Source: an uncultured Pseudomonadota bacterium
GTDB lineage: Bacteria; Pseudomonadota; Gammaproteobacteria; Enterobacterales; Succinivibrionaceae
NCBI GenBank assembly: GCA_900317945.1
Contig: ONIT01000009.1
Span: 1-40,302 of the forward strand
Direction: 5' to 3'
DNA length: 40,302 nt
The translations under genes were made by a program, and so were the position numbers. Below, piece by piece: positions 25,208 through 38,290 of the stretch. How positions within the stretch are numbered: position 1 is the first letter of the stretch; the number at the start of each line of letters is the position of its first letter. Below the pieces are notes generated by a model that was not told the origin of the DNA, ran no database searches, and was given only the letters and a program-made list of their open reading frames with translations.

Positions 25208-26368
25208 ATGTTCCTTCTTATGATGTCCGGAGGGCTGTTCCTCTTTGCCTGGCTGTTCCTGGCTCTGCCGCTTTTCAGAAAGTCCAGGGCGTTTTTACCG
25301 GTTACGCTTGCGCTTCTCGTGCTCGCGGGGCGCGATCTGTTCTTTTACCTGAATGACCAGCCCTGGTACGGGCAGGAATACCCGCTCTGGGCCAACATGC
25401 TGAGCTCCGCCCTTTTCGGAGCGCTCGTAATAGTTGCCATTCTCTCTGTCCCCTGGGCGATTCTCTTCGGCATCTTCCGCCTGCTCAAAATGGAAGCCAT
25501 TCGCGAGCTCAGGGGCGGACTGACCTTCGTCCTTATCCTTCTTTCCTGCTCCGCCGCGTTTTTCTGCGTCCACCAGGGCTACTCAATGCCTTCAGACATA
25601 AACTACACCGTAGGCAGCATGATGGTGCCCCGCGGCTTTGACAGCACGCGCATTGTCCAGGTCACAGATCTGCATTTCTTCAAGGGGACCTCCGACAGGA
25701 GGATTGACGATCTCGCGAAAAGGGTCATAGCGGCAAAGCCTGATCTCATCCTCTTCACCGGCGACCTGGTTGACGGCACTGTCGGGCAGCGCTCGGCGCA
25801 GCTCAGGAGGTTCATCGATGATCTGAAGAAGGGCTGCTCTCCCAGGTTCGGCATGATTTCCGTGCCGGGCAACCATGAGTACTATTCAGGCGACTATGCC
25901 GGCTGGATGAGCTTCCTCAGGGATCAGGGCATCACTGTCCTTGAGAACTCCAATGTGAAGCTCACCGCAGAGAACGGCGACGCGCTCTATGTCGCAGGCG
26001 TTACTGACCGCGCTGCCGAGCGCTTCGGCGGCGAGAAGCCGGACTTCGCCAAGGCAACTGCTGGCATTCCCCGCGACGCGGGCGTAATCATGCTCTCCCA
26101 CAGGCCCTACAGGCCTCAGGGGACGTTCGACCGGGCATTCCTGGTATTCACCGGCCATACCCACGGCGGCATGATCCCGGGCGTTGACCTTATTGTCAAG
26201 TACGAGAATGAAGGGTATGTGAGCGGGCTCTACCACGATTACGGGCGCTCGCTTATCGTGAGCAACGGCACCGGGATCTGGAGCGGTTTCCCCCTGAGGC
26301 TCGCGCCGCATGTCGCGGACAACGTCATAGTTACGCTGAAATCGGAAAATACGCTCAAGCACCGCTGA
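25208..26368 (+). CDS. Membrane-anchored metallophosphoesterase (YkuE/YaeI-like)
   Basis: A 386-residue protein. Residues 1-125 contain about four hydrophobic segments; residues 147-370 form a calcineurin-like phosphoesterase domain with the metal-binding blocks DLH (154-156), GDLVDG (185-190), GNHEYY (221-226), SHRP (near 295) and GHTHGG (near 315). This membrane-plus-phosphoesterase layout matches the YkuE/YaeI/LpxG type of family, some members of which hydrolyse UDP-diacylglucosamine or dephosphorylate lipid headgroups; the substrate is not evident here. The start follows a GAGG. It is 83 bp behind parB and probably cotranscribed. Confidence 0.82.
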   Translation: MFLLMMSGGLFLFAWLFLALPLFRKSRAFLPVTLALLVLAGRDLFFYLNDQPWYGQEYPLWANMLSSALFGALVIVAILSVPWAILFGIFRLLKMEAIRELRGGLTFVLILLSCSAAFFCVHQGYSMPSDINYTVGSMMVPRGFDSTRIVQVTDLHFFKGTSDRRIDDLAKRVIAAKPDLILFTGDLVDGTVGQRSAQLRRFIDDLKKGCSPRFGMISVPGNHEYYSGDYAGWMSFLRDQGITVLENSNVKLTAENGDALYVAGVTDRAAERFGGEKPDFAKATAGIPRDAGVIMLSHRPYRPQGTFDRAFLVFTGHTHGGMIPGVDLIVKYENEGYVSGLYHDYGRSLIVSNGTGIWSGFPLRLAPHVADNVIVTLKSENTLKHR

Positions 26369-26793
26369 TTGATGCTGAGTCTTGGAGAGTTTCAGTTTTA
26401 CAGTTATGTACTATAAATGACGCTTCAGTTTTTTTCGAAGCATCATTAACGTGCCATCGCTGTAAGAAGTCGTCCGAGGACGAGCTGAAATCAATTAAAA
26501 CTAAGAATAGTTCCGGCGCTGTTTCATACGAAAACATCCGGATTTTTATCGGCAGCCTGCGCAGGGATGCAGATGCTCTGGTTTGAACAGCTGAATTCTG
26601 CTGGCTGCCTGAAGTGAAACTGATGTTTAGTACATTGTACTGGTTTGAATAAGTTCTATCAATTGATTAATTTATATAACCTGTTGAATTAACAATGGTT
26701 TATAAAATTTACGGCAGTTTCTAGTACATGGCTTTGAAAAACTCAGAAGGGGCAGGATGTGTTTCCTGCCCTTTTTCGTCTATGGAGCCCTTC
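26369..26793. other. Non-coding stretch with ORF remnant and terminator; possible small RNA
   Basis: This 425-bp gap is distinctly AT-rich against its surroundings. A start-less open frame (about 26377-26586, encoding CTINDASVFFEASLTCHRCKKSS) might be a decayed gene or transposase remnant. From about 26640 to 26740 the DNA is very AT-rich and ends at a strong plus-strand terminator (26750-26776). TTGAAT near 26645 with TAATTT 17 bases on could be a promoter for a short transcript of about 90 nt. Confidence 0.35.
26750..26776 (+). terminator. Intrinsic terminator (plus strand) facing the FUSC genes
   Basis: A perfect 8-bp stem (GGGCAGGA at 26750-26757, TCCTGCCC at 26764-26771) with a six-base loop and five T. 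It ends transcripts from the parB-metallophosphoesterase unit or from a small RNA just upstream. It lies 18 bases from the end of the convergent FUSC gene. Confidence 0.85.
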
Positions 26794-27864
26794 TCAGCGG
26801 GGCTCATGCTCCCCGCTGTTCTTCCAGGCAAGATAGAGCTGCAGCGTTCCGTTCGTTATATGGCTCAGATCAAGCTCGATGTCGCGGAGGGCGATTACCA
26901 CCGTAGCCATGCTGTTCTTCCTGAACCCGTCAGTAAGCGAGAGCTCCTCGTTGACTTCAGAGAGTTTCCGCAGGTAGCCCTGCGCGCGCTCCCGGTCGAG
27001 GATCATGAGAGAGAGTATTACTTTCTTCGTAAGCATTCGGTTCCGGGCAAGGAGCTCTGCGGTCCTGCCTGATGCCTCAGTGAGGGAGAGCGCGTCGATG
27101 CTCGAGGCTATCGCCGCGTTCATGATCCGCATCTTGTGGATCCTGTGGAGGAACCTAACGAAGCTTCGGTAGACAAACCTGTTGAAGAGCAGCGCGTAGC
27201 TCCAGAGCGGGAGCTTCTCGCTGTAGTCCCGGGCGCTTTGGAACACGCCCTGTATGACCGCAGCTCCCTCCTTCGGACCTATGCCTGAGAGCCTGTTGAG
27301 CGAGGCCCGGTACTCGAGGTAGAACCTCGTCAGGTAGTGGCGGTAGGTCCTCAGCATGTCAGGGCGCTCAAGGGACGGCATGATGACGGCGCTCGCGGCA
27401 AGGGAGATGAAGGCGCCTCCCGCCGTGAAGATGAGCCTCTCTGTGATGAGGTAGTCAGGCGTGAGAGGCGTGCGGATCATGAGGATTGAGAGGAGCATGA
27501 TGACCGTTGCGGTCATGAAGGCGACGAAGAAGTAGTAGAACTTGAAGAACACCCGGCTCCAGAGCGTGAGCCCGGCGAACACCACGAGAAAGACCAGCAT
27601 GGCCTCCTGCTCAGGGAACATGAGGCAGACAAGACCGGCGATGATGACGCCGTATATGCTCCCAAGGATGCGGTTCACCGTCCGTCTGAGCGCAGTGAGC
27701 GGCGTGTCGATGTAGAGGCTCACGCAGAAGGCCGTGAGCGGGATCCAGAAGCTCTGCTCCGCGCTGCAGATGAAGGACACTCCCTCAGCTATGGCCATTG
27801 TTACGGCCATGGCCGCCATCTGCAGCATGAGGACGCGCCTTCGCATGTCAGCTCTCTTCGGCAT
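26794..27864 (-). CDS. FUSC-family membrane protein, C-terminal half of a split exporter
   Basis: A 356-residue protein. Residues 10-190 hold about six membrane segments (MAVTMAIAEG, FWIPLTAFCVSLYIDTPLTALRRTVNRILGSIYGVII) typical of the FUSC (fusaric-acid resistance/aromatic acid exporter) fold; 195-356 are cytoplasmic helices. The conserved 'FWIPLTAFCV...TALRRTVNRILGSIYGV' stretch corresponds to the second membrane block of YccS/AaeB-type exporters, which are single chains of about 650-720 residues. The start at 27864 is supported by GGAGG 7 bases upstream; it overlaps the end of the first-half gene by 17 bp, implying coupled translation. Substrate unknown. Confidence 0.7.
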   Translation of the reverse strand: MPKRADMRRRVLMLQMAAMAVTMAIAEGVSFICSAEQSFWIPLTAFCVSLYIDTPLTALRRTVNRILGSIYGVIIAGLVCLMFPEQEAMLVFLVVFAGLTLWSRVFFKFYYFFVAFMTATVIMLLSILMIRTPLTPDYLITERLIFTAGGAFISLAASAVIMPSLERPDMLRTYRHYLTRFYLEYRASLNRLSGIGPKEGAAVIQGVFQSARDYSEKLPLWSYALLFNRFVYRSFVRFLHRIHKMRIMNAAIASSIDALSLTEASGRTAELLARNRMLTKKVILSLMILDRERAQGYLRKLSEVNEELSLTDGFRKNSMATVVIALRDIELDLSHITNGTLQLYLAWKNSGEHEPR

Positions 27865-28891
27865 TTCCGTCCTCCCCTTCCGCCTGCTTTTCCATCGCAG
27901 CGCCGTACTCATAGCCGCGGTCCGCCCGGAGGAGCGATGACATGTCATCAAGCACGCGCAGGGCGTGGCGGGTCATCTCCCCGTTGCAGAAGCGGTCCTC
28001 CGGCATGACGGAGAGTATGCTGCGGCACTCCTTTTCCGCGGCGGCCGCATGGCTGCTGTCATGCCCTTTTCTGAGCATCTCGGCAACGCAGCTGAATATC
28101 CCGCTCCGGATCCGGTTGATTCTCGCAATATGCTCCGGCTCCGTTCCGGCCGTCGGCCAGTAGCAGATCAGGATCAGCCCGTTCAGGATGCTCTGGTAGC
28201 GGCTCCGCCTCGCCGGATCAATCACATGCCCTGCGGTGTTGAGGAGCGCGCTCTGCAGGGCAAGGATGCGGCTCTTGCTTCTGCAGGGAAGATCCGTGAA
28301 GCTCTCGTAGAAATCGGCGCTGCCCATCATCCGGGCATAGAGCCTGAGGTCGTGGTAGAAGCAGCGGTTGATCATGCCGCACCAGTGGAACCTGGTGAAC
28401 GGCACCAGGATTACGGCAAGGAGCACGGAGACGCTCCCCTTGGCGCAGGCAAGGAGGAGTCCGTCTGCCGTAACCTCGCGCCCGGTGTCAAGAAGACCCA
28501 TGCCGAAGGCAATAATACCGAAGATGCTCATGAACATCACGGTGCCGGAGAATTCCTTAAGCCTTGCGAGGCAGTACACGGTGGCGGCCGAGAGAAGGCA
28601 GGTCATAAGGCACTGCGGGACAATGAGCCTCTCATGCCCGAAGAAGATCCCGGCAAAGAGCACAGCGGAGAGCAGGATGAGGCTACCTGCCATATTGAGG
28701 AGCCGGCGGATGAGCGTCTTTCCTGTGAGTGCGCGGAGACCGTAGAGCGCGATGATGAGGATGTATGCCCCGGCGGCTCCGGTTCCGGTGAGCTCATAGA
28801 AGGCGACGCCCGCAAGCATGCTGATGCTGCCGCGCAGCATCTCGGCCGTGTAGACGCCTTCAAGATCGTTCCTGATGTATCTGATGAGCAT
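27848..28891 (-). CDS. FUSC-family-like membrane protein, N-terminal half of a split exporter
   Basis: A 347-residue protein. Residues 18-165 contain about five or six membrane segments (MLRGSISMLAGVAFYELTG, AAGAYILIIALYGLRAL), then a cytoplasmic helical region to the C-terminus (330-347 acidic). Its layout (membrane block, then cytoplasmic block) mirrors the downstream gene. Together they total about 703 residues with the same block order as full-length FUSC exporters of the YccS class. A TATAAT on the minus strand at 28909-28914 and a GGGGGA Shine-Dalgarno lie upstream. The exact family assignment is less sure than that of the second half. Confidence 0.6.
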   Translation of the reverse strand: MLIRYIRNDLEGVYTAEMLRGSISMLAGVAFYELTGTGAAGAYILIIALYGLRALTGKTLIRRLLNMAGSLILLSAVLFAGIFFGHERLIVPQCLMTCLLSAATVYCLARLKEFSGTVMFMSIFGIIAFGMGLLDTGREVTADGLLLACAKGSVSVLLAVILVPFTRFHWCGMINRCFYHDLRLYARMMGSADFYESFTDLPCRSKSRILALQSALLNTAGHVIDPARRSRYQSILNGLILICYWPTAGTEPEHIARINRIRSGIFSCVAEMLRKGHDSSHAAAAEKECRSILSVMPEDRFCNGEMTRHALRVLDDMSSLLRADRGYEYGAAMEKQAEGEDGNAEES

Positions 28892-29157
28892 GATGAGTCC
28901 CCCGGAAAATTATAAGGGAAAGCAGTGCGCAGGGTTCCTGGGGAGCCGGGCGCAATCTACGGGATATCCTGCTGCCGGCTTGCTGAATACATAATTATGT
29001 TTTTGCGTCAATCATTGATATGCAAGGATTTTGTAAAGGATTTAAGGATATTCCAGGGCATGTCAGCAAAGGCTAATCCTACACTGATGCATGGAAAATT
29101 TTATTTTTTTCGGGTATTATTGACCATGGATTTTCCCAGGGAACGGAGTTCCGGGCA

Positions 29158-30810
<1,653 letters not shown>

Positions 30811-30828
30811 TCCAGGGGGTAGAGCGGT

Positions 30829-31299
30829 ATGGAGCTTAACGCGACATTTATCGGACAGGCGCTGGCCTTCCTGATTTTCGTCGTCCTGTGCATGAAGTTC
30901 ATCTGGCCTCCGGTCATGGCTGCCATCGATGCGCGCCGCAAGGCGATCGAGGAAGGCCTGACTGCGGCAGAAAGATCCAAAAAGGATCTTGAGCTCGCTC
31001 AGAACCGCGCGTCGGAGGAACTCAAGGAAGCCAAGAGACAGGCTGCCGAGATCATTGAGCAGGCCAACCGCCGCAGAACCGAAATCATTGACAGCGCCAA
31101 GGAAGAGGGCAACCAGGCAAAGGAGAAGATCCTTGCCGACGGCAGGGCCCAGATCGAGGCCGAGTGCAGCAGGGCGAAGGAGCAGCTGAGGAAGCGCGTT
31201 GCCGAGCTCGCTGTTGCCGGAGCTGAGAAGATCCTGCAGCGCGAGGTCAGCACCGCAGTCGACTCAAGGCTTATTGACGATCTGGCGAAGGCGCTTTAA
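30829..31299 (+). CDS. atpF: ATP synthase F0 subunit b
   Basis: A 156-residue protein, the exact length of E. coli subunit b. One N-terminal membrane helix (FIGQALAFLIFVVLCMKFIWPPV) then a long charged coiled coil (about 35-140) that links F0 to F1 as peripheral stalk. The start ATG at 30829 follows a GGGGG stretch. Confidence 0.96.
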   Translation: MELNATFIGQALAFLIFVVLCMKFIWPPVMAAIDARRKAIEEGLTAAERSKKDLELAQNRASEELKEAKRQAAEIIEQANRRRTEIIDSAKEEGNQAKEKILADGRAQIEAECSRAKEQLRKRVAELAVAGAEKILQREVSTAVDSRLIDDLAKAL

Positions 31300-31310
31300 C
31301 GGGGTGAAGC

Positions 31311-31880
31311 ATGGCATCTGATATCGAGACGGTCGCCAGGCCTTATGCCGATGCGGCCTACGGGTACGCCTCAGAGCAGGATGAGGTCGGCGAGTGGGAA
31401 AAGATGCTCGGCTTTGCCGCCGCTGTCTCCGAGGACTCCAGGGTTGCTCCCCTGATCAACGGAACGCTCCCGGCTGATGAGCTTGCCGCCGCGTTCTGCG
31501 GACTTCTCGGCTATGACGTCGCAAAGGAGAAGAAGACCGGCGAGCCGGCAATCGACGGCCACTGCGCCAACTTCCTCCGCGTCATGGCCGAGAACGGCAG
31601 GCTGTCCCTGATGCCTGAGGTATTCAGACAGTTTGAGGAGCGCGCCGAGAAGGACAGGAACGTACTCAGCGTCGAGGTCGTTTCAGCGTCGGAGCTTTCG
31701 GAGGCGAATCTCGCCAAAATCAAGAAGATCGCTGAGAAGCACTGGCACTGCAAGGCCAAGCTCAGCACTGCGGTCGACGCCGCACTCATAGGCGGTTTCA
31801 TCATCAGGGCCGGGAACGAGGTCGTGGACATGAGCCTTAAGAGCAGGCTCGGGTCCCTGGCATCGGCTCTCAAAGCCTGA
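31311..31880 (+). CDS. atpH: ATP synthase F1 subunit delta
   Basis: A 189-residue protein (E. coli 177). Starts ETVARPYADAAYGYA, the delta N-terminal helix signature, and ends with the IGGFIIRAGNEVVDMSLKSRL motif that packs on subunit b. It joins the peripheral stalk to the top of F1. Slight length excess is in the middle. Confidence 0.95.
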   Translation: MASDIETVARPYADAAYGYASEQDEVGEWEKMLGFAAAVSEDSRVAPLINGTLPADELAAAFCGLLGYDVAKEKKTGEPAIDGHCANFLRVMAENGRLSLMPEVFRQFEERAEKDRNVLSVEVVSASELSEANLAKIKKIAEKHWHCKAKLSTAVDAALIGGFIIRAGNEVVDMSLKSRLGSLASALKA

Positions 31881-31894
31881 ACGGGGTAAGTTAA

Positions 31895-33433
31895 ATGCAG
31901 CTGAATTCAACGGAAATTGCGGATCTCATCAAGCAGAGGATCTCGCAGTTCAGCGTCGTGAGCGAAGCGAGAAACGAGGGCACCATCGTTTCGGTCAGCG
32001 ACGGCATCATACGAATTCACGGTCTGACTGATGTCATGTCGGGAGAGATGATTGAGCTCCCCGGCGGACTCTACGGTCTGGCCCTGAATCTGGAGCGCGA
32101 CTGCGTCGGAGCAATAGTTCTCGGACCTTATGAGAACCTGAGGGAAGGCCAGAAGGTATTCTGTACCGGCAAGATTCTCGAGGTTCCGGTCGGAGAGGGA
32201 CTACTCGGACGCGTGGTCAACACCCTCGGACAGCCGATCGACGGAAAGGGCGAGGTCAGGAATGACGGCTTCTCACCGGTCGAGGTTGTCTCCCCTGGCG
32301 TAATCACCAGGCAGTCAGTCGACACCCCGGTGCAGACCGGCTACAAGGCTGTTGACTCGATGGTTCCTATCGGACGCGGCCAGCGTGAACTTATCATCGG
32401 CGACCGCCAGACCGGAAAGACCGCTCTCGCAGTCGACACCATCATCAACCAGAAGAACTACGGCGTAAAGTGCATCTATGTCGCCATCGGCCAGAAGGCC
32501 TCGACCATTGCCAACGTCGTAAGAAAGCTTGACGAGCACGGCGCTCTTGAGAATACCATCGTCGTTACGGCATCTGCCTCTGACACCGCCGCACTGCAGT
32601 ATCTCGCTCCATATGCGGGATGCGCGATGGGCGAGTATTTCAGGAACAGGGGCGAGGACGCGCTCATCGTCTATGATGACCTGTCCAAGCACGCTGTGGC
32701 ATACCGCCAGATTTCACTGCTGCTGAAGCGTCCGCCTGGACGTGAGGCCTATCCTGGTGACGTCTTCTACCTGCACTCAAGACTTCTTGAGAGAGCCGCG
32801 CGCCTCAACGCCGACTACATCGAGAAGCTCACCGGCGGCAAGATCAAGGGCAAGACCGGCTCACTGACCGCGCTTCCGATCATTGAGACCCAGGCCGGAG
32901 ACGTGTCCGCGTTCGTTCCGACGAACGTAATTTCCATCACCGACGGACAGATCTTCCTGACCACCCGTGCGTTCAACGCGGGCAACCGTCCTGCAGTAGA
33001 CCCGGGCATTTCAGTGTCCCGTGTCGGCGGCGCGGCGCAGACCAAGGTCATGAAGAAGCTTTCCGGAGGCATAAGAACAGCCCTCGCCCAGTACCGTGAG
33101 CTCGCTGCGTTCGCCCAGTTCTCCTCAGACCTCGATGAGGTTACCAGGAAGGAGCTGAACCACGGACGCAAGGTCACCGAGCTGATGAAGCAGAAGCAGT
33201 ACAGCCCGCTGCGCGTTTCGCAGCAGAGCGTGATCCTGTACGCTGCCGTGCACGGCTACATCGATGACGTCGAGCTCAATAAGATGGCGTCCTTCGAGAG
33301 CGGACTCCTGGACTTTGCCGAGTCCAACTACAAGGATCTGATGAGCAATCTTGACGCCACCGGCGCCTTCAGCGAGGAGATCGAGAAGCAGCTGAAGGAA
33401 ATCGTGGAGAAGTTCAAGGCTTCTCAGGGCTGA
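31895..33433 (+). CDS. atpA: ATP synthase F1 subunit alpha
   Basis: A 512-residue protein (E. coli 513). P-loop GDRQTGKT at 169-176, Walker [12 protein letters not shown] near 265-275, and [15 protein letters not shown] signature near 368-382. Non-catalytic nucleotide-binding subunit of the F1 hexamer. Confidence 0.98.
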   Translation: MQLNSTEIADLIKQRISQFSVVSEARNEGTIVSVSDGIIRIHGLTDVMSGEMIELPGGLYGLALNLERDCVGAIVLGPYENLREGQKVFCTGKILEVPVGEGLLGRVVNTLGQPIDGKGEVRNDGFSPVEVVSPGVITRQSVDTPVQTGYKAVDSMVPIGRGQRELIIGDRQTGKTALAVDTIINQKNYGVKCIYVAIGQKASTIANVVRKLDEHGALENTIVVTASASDTAALQYLAPYAGCAMGEYFRNRGEDALIVYDDLSKHAVAYRQISLLLKRPPGREAYPGDVFYLHSRLLERAARLNADYIEKLTGGKIKGKTGSLTALPIIETQAGDVSAFVPTNVISITDGQIFLTTRAFNAGNRPAVDPGISVSRVGGAAQTKVMKKLSGGIRTALAQYRELAAFAQFSSDLDEVTRKELNHGRKVTELMKQKQYSPLRVSQQSVILYAAVHGYIDDVELNKMASFESGLLDFAESNYKDLMSNLDATGAFSEEIEKQLKEIVEKFKASQG

Positions 33434-33451
33434 TAGGAAAGGGGGCAGCTG

Positions 33452-35778
<2,327 letters not shown>

Positions 35779-35810
35779 CAGAGTGGCCGGGACTGACATA
35801 GGAGTAGGCA

Positions 35811-36290
35811 ATGGCTGATGTTCCTTTTGTACTTGAGGTGGTAAGCGCCGAAGGCAGGCTGTTCAGAGGTCTGGTGAGGTCAGTGAGGATTTCGGGATCG
35901 GAAGGCGAGCTCGGAATCCTTCACGGCCACGCCCCTCTTCTGACTGCCATCAAGCCCGGGCTTATCAGCTACCGGAGCATGGAAGACAAGGATGAGGTGC
36001 TCTACGTCTCTGGAGGCCTTCTTGAAGTGCAGCCCGCATTCAACGAGGAGTCAGACGACGCTGCGGTCTCGGTGACGGTTCTTGCGGACACTGCGGTACG
36101 CGGCAAGGAGATCGATGAGGCCAAGGCCGAAGAGGAGGCAAAGGCGGCGCAGGAGGCGTTCGAGAACGCTCAGAACTCCTCCGGCGGGGCAAAGCCCGGC
36201 GATACGGACTACGCTACCGCGATTGTCAATCTGTCCCGCGCCATGGCAAGGCTCCACGCGGCCCAGATTTCGAACCATCACTACAACTGA
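35811..36290 (+). CDS. atpC: ATP synthase F1 subunit epsilon
   Basis: A 159-residue protein (E. coli 139). N-terminal beta-barrel ([45 protein letters not shown]) then a helical C-terminal region (about 100-159) that is longer than usual and rich in Ala/Glu, with an insertion near 123-137. Last gene of the operon; a strong terminator follows 20 bp later. Confidence 0.95.
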   Translation: MADVPFVLEVVSAEGRLFRGLVRSVRISGSEGELGILHGHAPLLTAIKPGLISYRSMEDKDEVLYVSGGLLEVQPAFNEESDDAAVSVTVLADTAVRGKEIDEAKAEEEAKAAQEAFENAQNSSGGAKPGDTDYATAIVNLSRAMARLHAAQISNHHYN

Positions 36291-36309
36291 GCCTCATAAG
36301 GCTAACGAG

Positions 36310-36337
36310 ATCCCCGGCACTGTTCCGGGGATTTTTT
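36310..36337 (+). terminator. Intrinsic terminator of the atp operon
   Basis: A perfect 8-bp stem (ATCCCCGG / CCGGGGAT) with a seven-base loop and six T. Confidence 0.93.
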
Positions 36338-36392
36338 GTTTCTGGGCTGTCAGGATTTCTGCTGCCAGGGACTCTGATATTAATATGATATA

Positions 36393-36419
36393 ATATGTCA
36401 TATATAATCAATGACATAT
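36393..36419. repeat. AT-rich 9-bp inverted repeat (ATATGTCAT / ATGACATAT)
   Basis: Perfect arms at 36393-36401 and 36411-36419 with a nine-base spacer. A related palindrome (ATATGAC / GTCATAT) is found at 38411-38431. Possible operator or part of a replication-initiator region. Confidence 0.5.
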
Positions 36420-36750
36420 CCGCAAAGGCAGCTCTCAGCTGCATCAGCCTCTCACCCTGCGCCTGTGATTTAATTCCGTTCACACCTGGCTCTTTATTCA
36501 CAGAAGGCCACAGATAGGATCAGTCATCCCACAAGTCAGGCACTGAGATGTTCACAACACTGGCATAAAGACTCATTTCATTCACATGGCAGGAAAACGC
36601 GCAGAATTGCGATTCCCGGGGATTTTCTTGACTGACGCTTAAGAGTACTTTCTTTTCCCAAGAGGCCATTCTGGGCGATTCCTGAGGCCCTGGCGTGTAT
36701 TTTTGAAATACCGGTCCTCTTCTATAAGCAAAGAGCGCGTATTTCTGGCA

Positions 36751-36790
36751 TAAAAAAATCCCCCGGAAAGGTGCTTTTTTCCGGGGGATT
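36751..36790 (-). terminator. Intrinsic terminator for the SseB-like gene (minus strand)
   Basis: A perfect 13-bp stem (36757-36769 and 36778-36790) followed, on the minus strand, by seven T (A-run at 36752-36758). It lies about 185 bp beyond the gene's stop, so the mRNA would have a long 3' untranslated region containing the DnaA-box cluster. Confidence 0.85.
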
Positions 36791-36820
36791 CGATTTTCAC
36801 AGAATTTCAGTTTTCTTCAT

Positions 36821-36921
36821 ACTGCTGAAAAACGCGCTGAATTTGGAGTTTTAAAGATTATCCACTGATTTGTACTCGGTTAATCCACATTTTTATTCAC
36901 TTTTTGCCAGTTTTCAGCAGT
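36821..36921. repeat. 11-bp inverted repeat enclosing three DnaA boxes
   Basis: ACTGCTGAAAA at 36821-36831 and its exact complement TTTTCAGCAGT at 36911-36921, with 79 bases between the arms. The boxes at 36858, 36881 and 36893 are inside. Confidence 0.65.
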
Positions 36922-36974
36922 TTTTCACTTTCTGTGAGTGAATAAAGCTTTCACAGCCTCAGCTCGGCCGCCTG

Positions 36975-38165
36975 CTACGCCTCGTAGAACGGTGCTGAGC
37001 TCTTTACGTCAGGAGCGTCGCTTATATCAAGGAACTCCACCTTCTCCGCCTTCAGGAGCGGGTGCAGCACAGCTGACCATTCCTCGAAGTCTCCGCTGTG
37101 ATCGGCGTTCTTGAAGAACTCGATCACCACCTCGAGCACATGGTGCCCGAGCTGCTCGCGCGATCTTACCCAGGCATGATCGACGTCAACCATGTCATCA
37201 AGGAACTTGTTCAGGACCTCTGAGGTCTTCTCGTCAGGATTCACCAATTTGTAAACAGGCTTCACCTTAATCCAGGAGGTCGGGTTGTAATAGTTGGTCT
37301 TGCTGATTTCGGCGTCTATATAGGAAAAAAACGCGCTGTCGGCGATAAAGCTGTCAGTAGAGGGGTTGATGATGAGGCCGAAAGCGTCCTCAGAATTCTT
37401 CACCAGCTCGGAGAGCAGATCGTAATTGTGGACAAATCTGGTGAAAGGTGTCCTGATGTCCTTCTGGTAGTCGAGGAACTTGTCGGTCGAGGTGAAGACG
37501 ATATAGAGGTACTTCCCGCTCTCCGAGGCGATCCTGGCGTAGGCGAGCGAGCCGTCAGGCTTTTTCTCCACTGGCACGATGAGGCTTGACCTCATGACCG
37601 CGTCGGCAATTCTGCCGTAGAGCGCCGGAAGGAGGTGCTCGTACTTCGGATCGCCGCTCAGCTGCTTCAGGTAGGCGAAGCCGAACTCCACAGCGGGATT
37701 CCTGAGCGACCTGGTATCAGACGGAGGCAGGAACTCAGCGAGGCTCAGCTCGATCTCGTCGTTGAACTTCGCGAAGCGGAAGCCCTTGCGGTAGATGAGA
37801 TCATCGAGCTCATACTGGAGATCCGGCCTCTCGAAGGAGGAGATGACCGCCTCTTCAAGGCCAGGCTCCGAGAGGGCCTCAAGCGCCCTCTTCTCGTCCG
37901 AGTACATTCTGAAGAAGCCTTTGTCGATGTAGGGGAGGCCGGTCTTCTGGCTCTCAATGTACCAGAGCTTCTCTGCCCTCTGGAGCTTTGCCGCGAATGA
38001 GAGGTAGAGGAAGCTGCCGCGCTGCTCCGCGTCAGGCAGGCTCTTCTTCATTACCCCGCAGAGCCTCAGGAGGCCTGCGTAGTCGGCTATGTCGAGCTGC
38101 CTGTCCCTGATCTGCTTGATGTCGAGAAAGAGGGTATCCTCCAGCTCATCCTGTGAAAGACTCAT
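36975..38165 (-). CDS. SseB-family protein
   Basis: A 396-residue soluble protein. The central part (about 195-290: VPVEKKPDGSLAYARI...YLYIVFTSTDKF, then FGLIINPSTDSFI) matches the SseB N-terminal domain pattern ('G..YLPVFTS', 'G..INP'), and the end (VKPVYKLVNP...AWVRSREQLGHHVLEVVIEF) fits the SseB C-terminal domain. The first 180 residues are helical and of unknown nature. SseB-type proteins are mainly uncharacterised; E. coli SseB changes serine sensitivity and related domains occur in type III/VII secretion contexts. The frame opens at a GTG at 38195, but GGAGG six bases before the ATG at 38165 favours MSLSQDELE. It stands alone on the minus strand between the origin candidate and parS. 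Confidence 0.6.
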   Translation of the reverse strand: MSLSQDELEDTLFLDIKQIRDRQLDIADYAGLLRLCGVMKKSLPDAEQRGSFLYLSFAAKLQRAEKLWYIESQKTGLPYIDKGFFRMYSDEKRALEALSEPGLEEAVISSFERPDLQYELDDLIYRKGFRFAKFNDEIELSLAEFLPPSDTRSLRNPAVEFGFAYLKQLSGDPKYEHLLPALYGRIADAVMRSSLIVPVEKKPDGSLAYARIASESGKYLYIVFTSTDKFLDYQKDIRTPFTRFVHNYDLLSELVKNSEDAFGLIINPSTDSFIADSAFFSYIDAEISKTNYYNPTSWIKVKPVYKLVNPDEKTSEVLNKFLDDMVDVDHAWVRSREQLGHHVLEVVIEFFKNADHSGDFEEWSAVLHPLLKAEKVEFLDISDAPDVKSSAPFYEA

Positions 38166-38290
38166 GAATTCCTCCGTGGAGACTATGCCTGACACTTCTG
38201 TCCGAACAGGATATGTCCTGCGTGTGTTTAAACGGCAGTGTTATGTATGGTGTGAATCGGGAAATTATAGCATCAGGGGCGGGGATGATC

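Larger units (their letters stand above)
36494..36945. other. oriC: DnaA-box cluster, candidate replication origin
   Basis: Consensus TTATNCACA. A perfect box TTATTCACA at 36494-36502; boxes with one mismatch at 36858-36866 (TTATCCACT), 36881-36889 (TAATCCACA), 36893-36901 (TTATTCACT) and, on the other strand, 36937-36945. Four of them lie within 88 bp in AT-rich DNA; three are enclosed by an 11-bp inverted repeat. The surrounding non-coding gap is 36291-36974 (684 bp), next to the SseB-like gene. The cluster is stronger by sequence than the array upstream of mnmG, though the latter has the conserved position. Confidence 0.6.

Noticed and set aside
27965..28915. 316-residue plus-strand frame opposite the first FUSC gene
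   Set aside because: Rich in Glu/Gly/His with no membrane segments or motifs; the minus-strand frame has a clear membrane topology and ribosome-binding site.
36757..36790. 13-bp hairpin considered as part of the origin
   Set aside because: The seven T directly after the stem on the minus strand make it a normal terminator for the SseB-like gene.
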